Below are positions 60,718 through 64,000 of a stretch of 64,000 bases of DNA, piece by piece (the first letter of the stretch is position 1; every line of letters begins with the position of its first letter). Below the pieces are notes generated by a model. The model worked only from the letters and a program-made list of their open reading frames with translations. It was not told where the DNA came from and ran no database searches. A program made the translations under genes and the position numbers. Source of the DNA: CAZDKK01 sp964603725 (lineage in GTDB: Bacteria; Eisenbacteria; RBG-16-71-46; CAIMUX01; WJJG01); assembly GCA_964603725.1 (NCBI GenBank), contig CAZRWW010000018.1:11444-75443 (forward strand), written 5' to 3'.

Positions 60718-62190
60718 CTACCTCGCATCGGGTCCACCATAGATGCCCAAGTCGTTGCGAGTGCCGTCAGGGTCCCTCCACTCGGGTCGCCAATCGCCCC
60801 GATCCCGGCAGGGCGAGACCTCATTCAGACGGTACGTCGTCGTATCCGCGAAGAGGGGATCGCTGGAGAAGCACTCCGTGAGGAAGGACCGCAGAGCATT
60901 TCGAAGGAAGAGGGAATCGAGATCGCAGAAGAGGAAGCTGCACCCGGATGCGTCTCCGGCCCAAGATTGACCCTCCCGCCACACGATGCTGTTCCTGACG
61001 GTCAGTTCCGCGGGCTCCTCACTGAGCAGGCTGACGCGTCCGGGCCCCGCGGTGCTCACGAGGCTGCAGTTGTTCAGGTCCACCCGTGAATCGGGATGGT
61101 AGAGGCGAACCAAGAACTCACTTCCCTCGCTCACGCGCACCAAGCAGTTCGCCATTCGCATCCAGCCATCCCGGACGTTGACGTCGCTGTCAATCAGGTC
61201 GCAGTGCAGGCAGGCGACCTCGGACCTGTAGAGCGACAAGTACGCTGTTGCCAGAACCGTCCGACACATGCGCAAGCCGATGCAGGAGTTCACGCTCAAC
61301 CCACCTTCCCGCCACGTGCAGTCCTCGATCGGGCTCCCCGCCAATCCTGTGAACTCGAATCCACACCGCTCGAACGACGACGAGCGCATATCGATGCGCG
61401 CCGGGGCACCCACCCTCCACCTGGTCCACTGCTCAACGGCGCGCCAGCTGCTGTTTCTCACGGACAGCATTGACACCCCGGACATAGTGAGGGGGCCGTA
61501 ATGTCCCTTGCTTCCCTGGAAGAGGAAACTCGACCCCGCTGACTCGAATCGGGAGCCGTACATGTCCACTTGGCGCACCTCCACACTGCACGCGTGGGCA
61601 GCCAGGATGCTGCCACTGCACGAGATGTACCCTACGTGCAGCGGCGCCACGCCCCTCAGCAGGGCCGTCCCCCCTGTGACATAAATCGCCCTGACGCTGT
61701 CAACGCGGCACTCCTCCAGCTCCAGTTGAGCTTGCTCGATCTTCAGATCGTTCACCCGGTTGATCCAACAGTGCGTGAGAGTGCTCGGCTCCTCCGCGCC
61801 CGTGAAAGACATCCAGATCCCCTGCGGACCGTTTGCCTGGATGGTAACAGGATTGTCAGCCGTCCCTGTCACGATCAATGTTCCGCGGCAGGTGATGGAC
61901 CCATCGATCCGAAGGCTGACCCCCGCTCCGATTCTGGCGATCGCGCCTTCCTCGATCACCAGGCCGTGCAGTTGGTAGGAGTTCCCGGGCGGGAAGTAGG
62001 AATTCTGCCGAATGTTAGGGCTTGCCCAGTCATCGCTCGGTTGAACCTCCACGAACCCCGGATACTCGGGGCTCTCCCTCGCCGCCGTTCCCGTGATCTT
62101 GTCGTCTGAGCAGCCGCCCAACGCCGCGGCCAGCAGGGTCAGCGCCAGCAGCCGCCGTGACGACCGAGCGAGGACCTCGGGCAGGTTCAT
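60718..62190 (-). CDS. Lipoprotein with parallel beta-helix (copy B)
   Basis: The 490-aa lipoprotein (lipobox LGGC, Cys27) has a short linker and then many short strand-turn repeats typical of right-handed parallel beta-helices (pectate-lyase-like, for example GVSLRIDGSITCRGTLIV, IEQAQLELEECRVDSV, ARIDMRSSSFERCGFEF). It ends with the family C-terminus SPCRDRGDWR, followed by DPDGTRNDLGIYGGP. Such proteins, common in FCB-group and Planctomycetes-type bacteria, bind or cleave polysaccharide; no catalytic residues can be assigned. It is coupled by an ATGA overlap to a second beta-helix gene upstream. Confidence 0.75.
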   Translation of the reverse strand: MNLPEVLARSSRRLLALTLLAAALGGCSDDKITGTAARESPEYPGFVEVQPSDDWASPNIRQNSYFPPGNSYQLHGLVIEEGAIARIGAGVSLRIDGSITCRGTLIVTGTADNPVTIQANGPQGIWMSFTGAEEPSTLTHCWINRVNDLKIEQAQLELEECRVDSVRAIYVTGGTALLRGVAPLHVGYISCSGSILAAHACSVEVRQVDMYGSRFESAGSSFLFQGSKGHYGPLTMSGVSMLSVRNSSWRAVEQWTRWRVGAPARIDMRSSSFERCGFEFTGLAGSPIEDCTWREGGLSVNSCIGLRMCRTVLATAYLSLYRSEVACLHCDLIDSDVNVRDGWMRMANCLVRVSEGSEFLVRLYHPDSRVDLNNCSLVSTAGPGRVSLLSEEPAELTVRNSIVWREGQSWAGDASGCSFLFCDLDSLFLRNALRSFLTECFSSDPLFADTTTYRLNEVSPCRDRGDWRPEWRDPDGTRNDLGIYGGPDAR

Positions 62191-63845
62191 GGCTGCACCT
62201 CCAGGACTCGCAGATCCGCCGGCCCGCCGCAGACCCCCATGTCGTTGCGCGAACCGTCCAGGTCGTTGCGCTCCGACTCCGGGGGCCCGGCGTCTCGGCA
62301 GGGGGAACCCGGCAGCAGCGTCAGCGTGTACAGATGGTCTCCCAGTGGGATCGTTGGACCCTGAGGGTCAAACCCCGGGTCACCGCTCAGGACCCCCGTC
62401 TCGTGGATCTGGTGCACACCCTCTAGCTGGATGGCGTCCAGGCCGGTGTCCAGCAGGTTGTAGTGCAGCCGAAGGCTGAGGAACTCGTAACCACTCCAAC
62501 CCGTGATGTTGGCTCGCCCCTCTCCGTTGACCAAGATACAACCGGAGAGAAGCACTTCACCGGGAGGCTGGACGCTCATGTCGGATTCGTTATCCAGGAA
62601 GACGCAATTACGAAACACCCCCCCCGACGCCGCCACAGCCTTGTCGCATTCAGTGAAGACGCAATTGTCCATGGTCACTTGGCTGTCCGCCGTGACAAGA
62701 GAATGGCGGAAGAGACACTGGCTCAGCGTCACGCGCCCGGAACTCTGAAACAGCCCGCGGCTGTGCTCCCAGGAGCAGCGCTCCACGATGGCGGTTCCCC
62801 CGGCCACCAACAAGCCGCCTCCAAGATAGCCGGCTGGTCCCTCACAGCGGCTGTCCGTGAGGGAGCTCTCACTGCACTCGATCAATGTCAGGACAGCCTC
62901 GTAGAAGGGCCCATGTTCGATCACGTTGGCGGCAATGTCGACAGAGGCGATCTCGCGTGCCCGGATGTGGATCCCGACGACGCCCCGAAACCTGTTGGCC
63001 TCCATGGTCAGGCTGGCGGCTGATTCAACGTCGACCACGCTGCCGTTGCCGACGTACATACTGCTGTACGAATTCATGCTGACGAACGAGTTCTCCCGCA
63101 GGAGCGCCCGCCCGCTCCTCTTCATGTTGCACGCGACGGCCGCGAACGCCTCGCCGTATCCCTGGAAGGTGTTGCCATCAACGTGGATGTCCCCACTCGA
63201 CCAACATCGGATTGCAGTGCAGCATGACAACACGTCGAACCGGTTCCCTTTCAGATCTAGAACGGCCTCATCCTTGGCAGCGACAAGATCCCCATTCCCG
63301 ACAACGTGGCTGTCCGTGAGGACAAGCCGCGCCTCCCCGCGGGCTTCGACCACTGGTGCAAGGCAATACTGGATGGTGGACCGGGCAATCGTCCCCCGCC
63401 CGTCCTCGATGCAGATCCCCGCCGTTGCTCCCTCGATTCGGCAGCGGTCGAGGGTGATGGCCGCGAGACGGCCCATGACGGCGATGCCTCGCCAGCTGAC
63501 ATCAGACCCGAACCGAATCGAATCCTCCGCCGTGCCGATGGCCTCCAGCGATCCGAGGACGTAGAGGCCCTTGCCCATCCCGAAGCGGAGTTGAGTCCCT
63601 GGCGCGATGATCAGGCGTTCACTCGCCGGCACGTAGGCATCTGTGTCCAAGCGCAGCAGGCCGCTGGCGGAGGCGAGGTAACCGCAGATCGGAATCGCCC
63701 CCTCCGGGATCTCGTCATCCAGTAGTTCCGGGGTGACGATCTTGCGTGGTCCATCCTTTTCGCCCTCGCATCCCGGGAGGGCACTCAAGCAGATGAGCAG
63801 CATCAAACCCGAGAGCGCTGCGGCGCCGCGGCCCCAAACGCGCAT
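62187..63845 (-). CDS. Lipoprotein with parallel beta-helix (copy A)
   Basis: The 552-aa lipoprotein (lipobox ALPGC, Cys26) is built like its neighbour: beta-helix coils (LDRCRIEGATAGICIEDG, ARLVLTDSHVVGNGDLVAA, VTMDNCVFTECDKAVAA) and the terminal SPCRDAGPPESERNDLDGS, followed by RNDMGVCGGP. ATGA overlap at 62187-62190 couples it to copy B. The two probably arose by duplication and diverged, since their internal repeats differ. It may be anchored in the outer membrane and act on a polymer at the surface. Confidence 0.75.
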   Translation of the reverse strand: MRVWGRGAAALSGLMLLICLSALPGCEGEKDGPRKIVTPELLDDEIPEGAIPICGYLASASGLLRLDTDAYVPASERLIIAPGTQLRFGMGKGLYVLGSLEAIGTAEDSIRFGSDVSWRGIAVMGRLAAITLDRCRIEGATAGICIEDGRGTIARSTIQYCLAPVVEARGEARLVLTDSHVVGNGDLVAAKDEAVLDLKGNRFDVLSCCTAIRCWSSGDIHVDGNTFQGYGEAFAAVACNMKRSGRALLRENSFVSMNSYSSMYVGNGSVVDVESAASLTMEANRFRGVVGIHIRAREIASVDIAANVIEHGPFYEAVLTLIECSESSLTDSRCEGPAGYLGGGLLVAGGTAIVERCSWEHSRGLFQSSGRVTLSQCLFRHSLVTADSQVTMDNCVFTECDKAVAASGGVFRNCVFLDNESDMSVQPPGEVLLSGCILVNGEGRANITGWSGYEFLSLRLHYNLLDTGLDAIQLEGVHQIHETGVLSGDPGFDPQGPTIPLGDHLYTLTLLPGSPCRDAGPPESERNDLDGSRNDMGVCGGPADLRVLEVQP

Positions 63846-63978
63846 CGTACCTCTCCCTTGCCATTCATTCCCCAGCCCCTTCAGCGGGCCGAATCAAACT
63901 GAGCCAGGTCCGCGGCCCCTCGCCCTGTAAGTCGCCGGTGGCAGTCTCCTCCGCCCCGCGGTTTCTTTGGACACCTTA

Positions 63979-63998
63979 CTGGGGTAGCTTGACCCCAG
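63979..63998. other. Inverted repeat at the right edge
   Basis: CTGGGG (63979-63984), an 8-nt loop and CCCCAG (63993-63998) form a perfect hairpin beside a TTTCTTTGGACA stretch. This could be a terminator or the end of an insertion element that continues outside the window; the sequence here is too short to decide. Confidence 0.3.
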
Positions 63999-64000
63999 AA

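Overview
This window is a high-GC bacterial chromosome segment. It carries 50 protein-coding loci that I can support, and I see no rRNA, tRNA, CRISPR array or intact insertion sequence. The 10-base N run at 36060-36069, flanked by low-complexity sequence, marks it as draft and probably metagenome-assembled. The cell appears diderm: it has SurA, FtsEX with an EnvC-like partner, several lipobox lipoproteins, a FadL/OmpP1-type porin-like protein, another probable outer-membrane barrel and SecDF. DUF4159/DUF4175 genes, the 'asparagine synthetase B-like' secreted protein and small secreted beta-helix proteins suggest the FCB side of the tree (for example Eisenbacteria- or Gemmatimonadota-like). That placement is inference from gene content, not from a marker tree.

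Layout. 0-5 kb: end of a YhcC-type radical SAM gene, a TrmJ-like methyltransferase, a SufS-like desulfurase, and an archaeal-type (type II) GAPDH-like dehydrogenase. 4.4-8.8 kb (minus): J-protein, HscA-like Hsp70, NrnA-like phosphoesterase, FolE. 8.9-12.3 kb: a membrane protein and the MtaB-MiaB methylthiotransferase pair. 12.5-16.6 kb (plus): a LysR regulator, then a class II ribonucleotide reductase behind an unusually structured leader. 16.6-25 kb (minus): lipoprotein plus OmpP1-like protein, HD-GYP and HEAT proteins, NnrDE, a HAD phosphatase and a small zinc ribbon. 25.2-28.6 kb (plus): DUF1015-SerA-SerC. 28.7-41.3 kb (minus): SecD-SecF, DUF4159, DUF4175 (split by the assembly gap), TPR protein, asparagine synthetase B-like protein, M3 peptidase and a small unknown. 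41.4-55.1 kb (minus): a tightly packed unit SurA, S4 protein, FtsE, FtsX, EnvC-like, HolB, RicT, TatD, KsgA, nucleotidyltransferase, beta-barrel and two lipoproteins. 55.4-60.4 kb (plus): GAF/HD-GYP protein, a membrane protein, an OPT transporter. 60.7-63.8 kb (minus): two beta-helix lipoproteins.

Most genes are housekeeping. The most interesting signals are the nrdJ upstream region (nested dyads, a promoter, then a leader with mutually exclusive hairpins), an HscA-like chaperone that has lost a core ATPase motif next to a zinc-finger J-protein, and the bacterial type II GAPDH-like gene. Others are the lipoprotein pair behind the beta-barrel and a recurrent TTGACx-N17/18-TAG-like promoter pattern. 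Gene functions are from recognised motifs only; no database search was possible.
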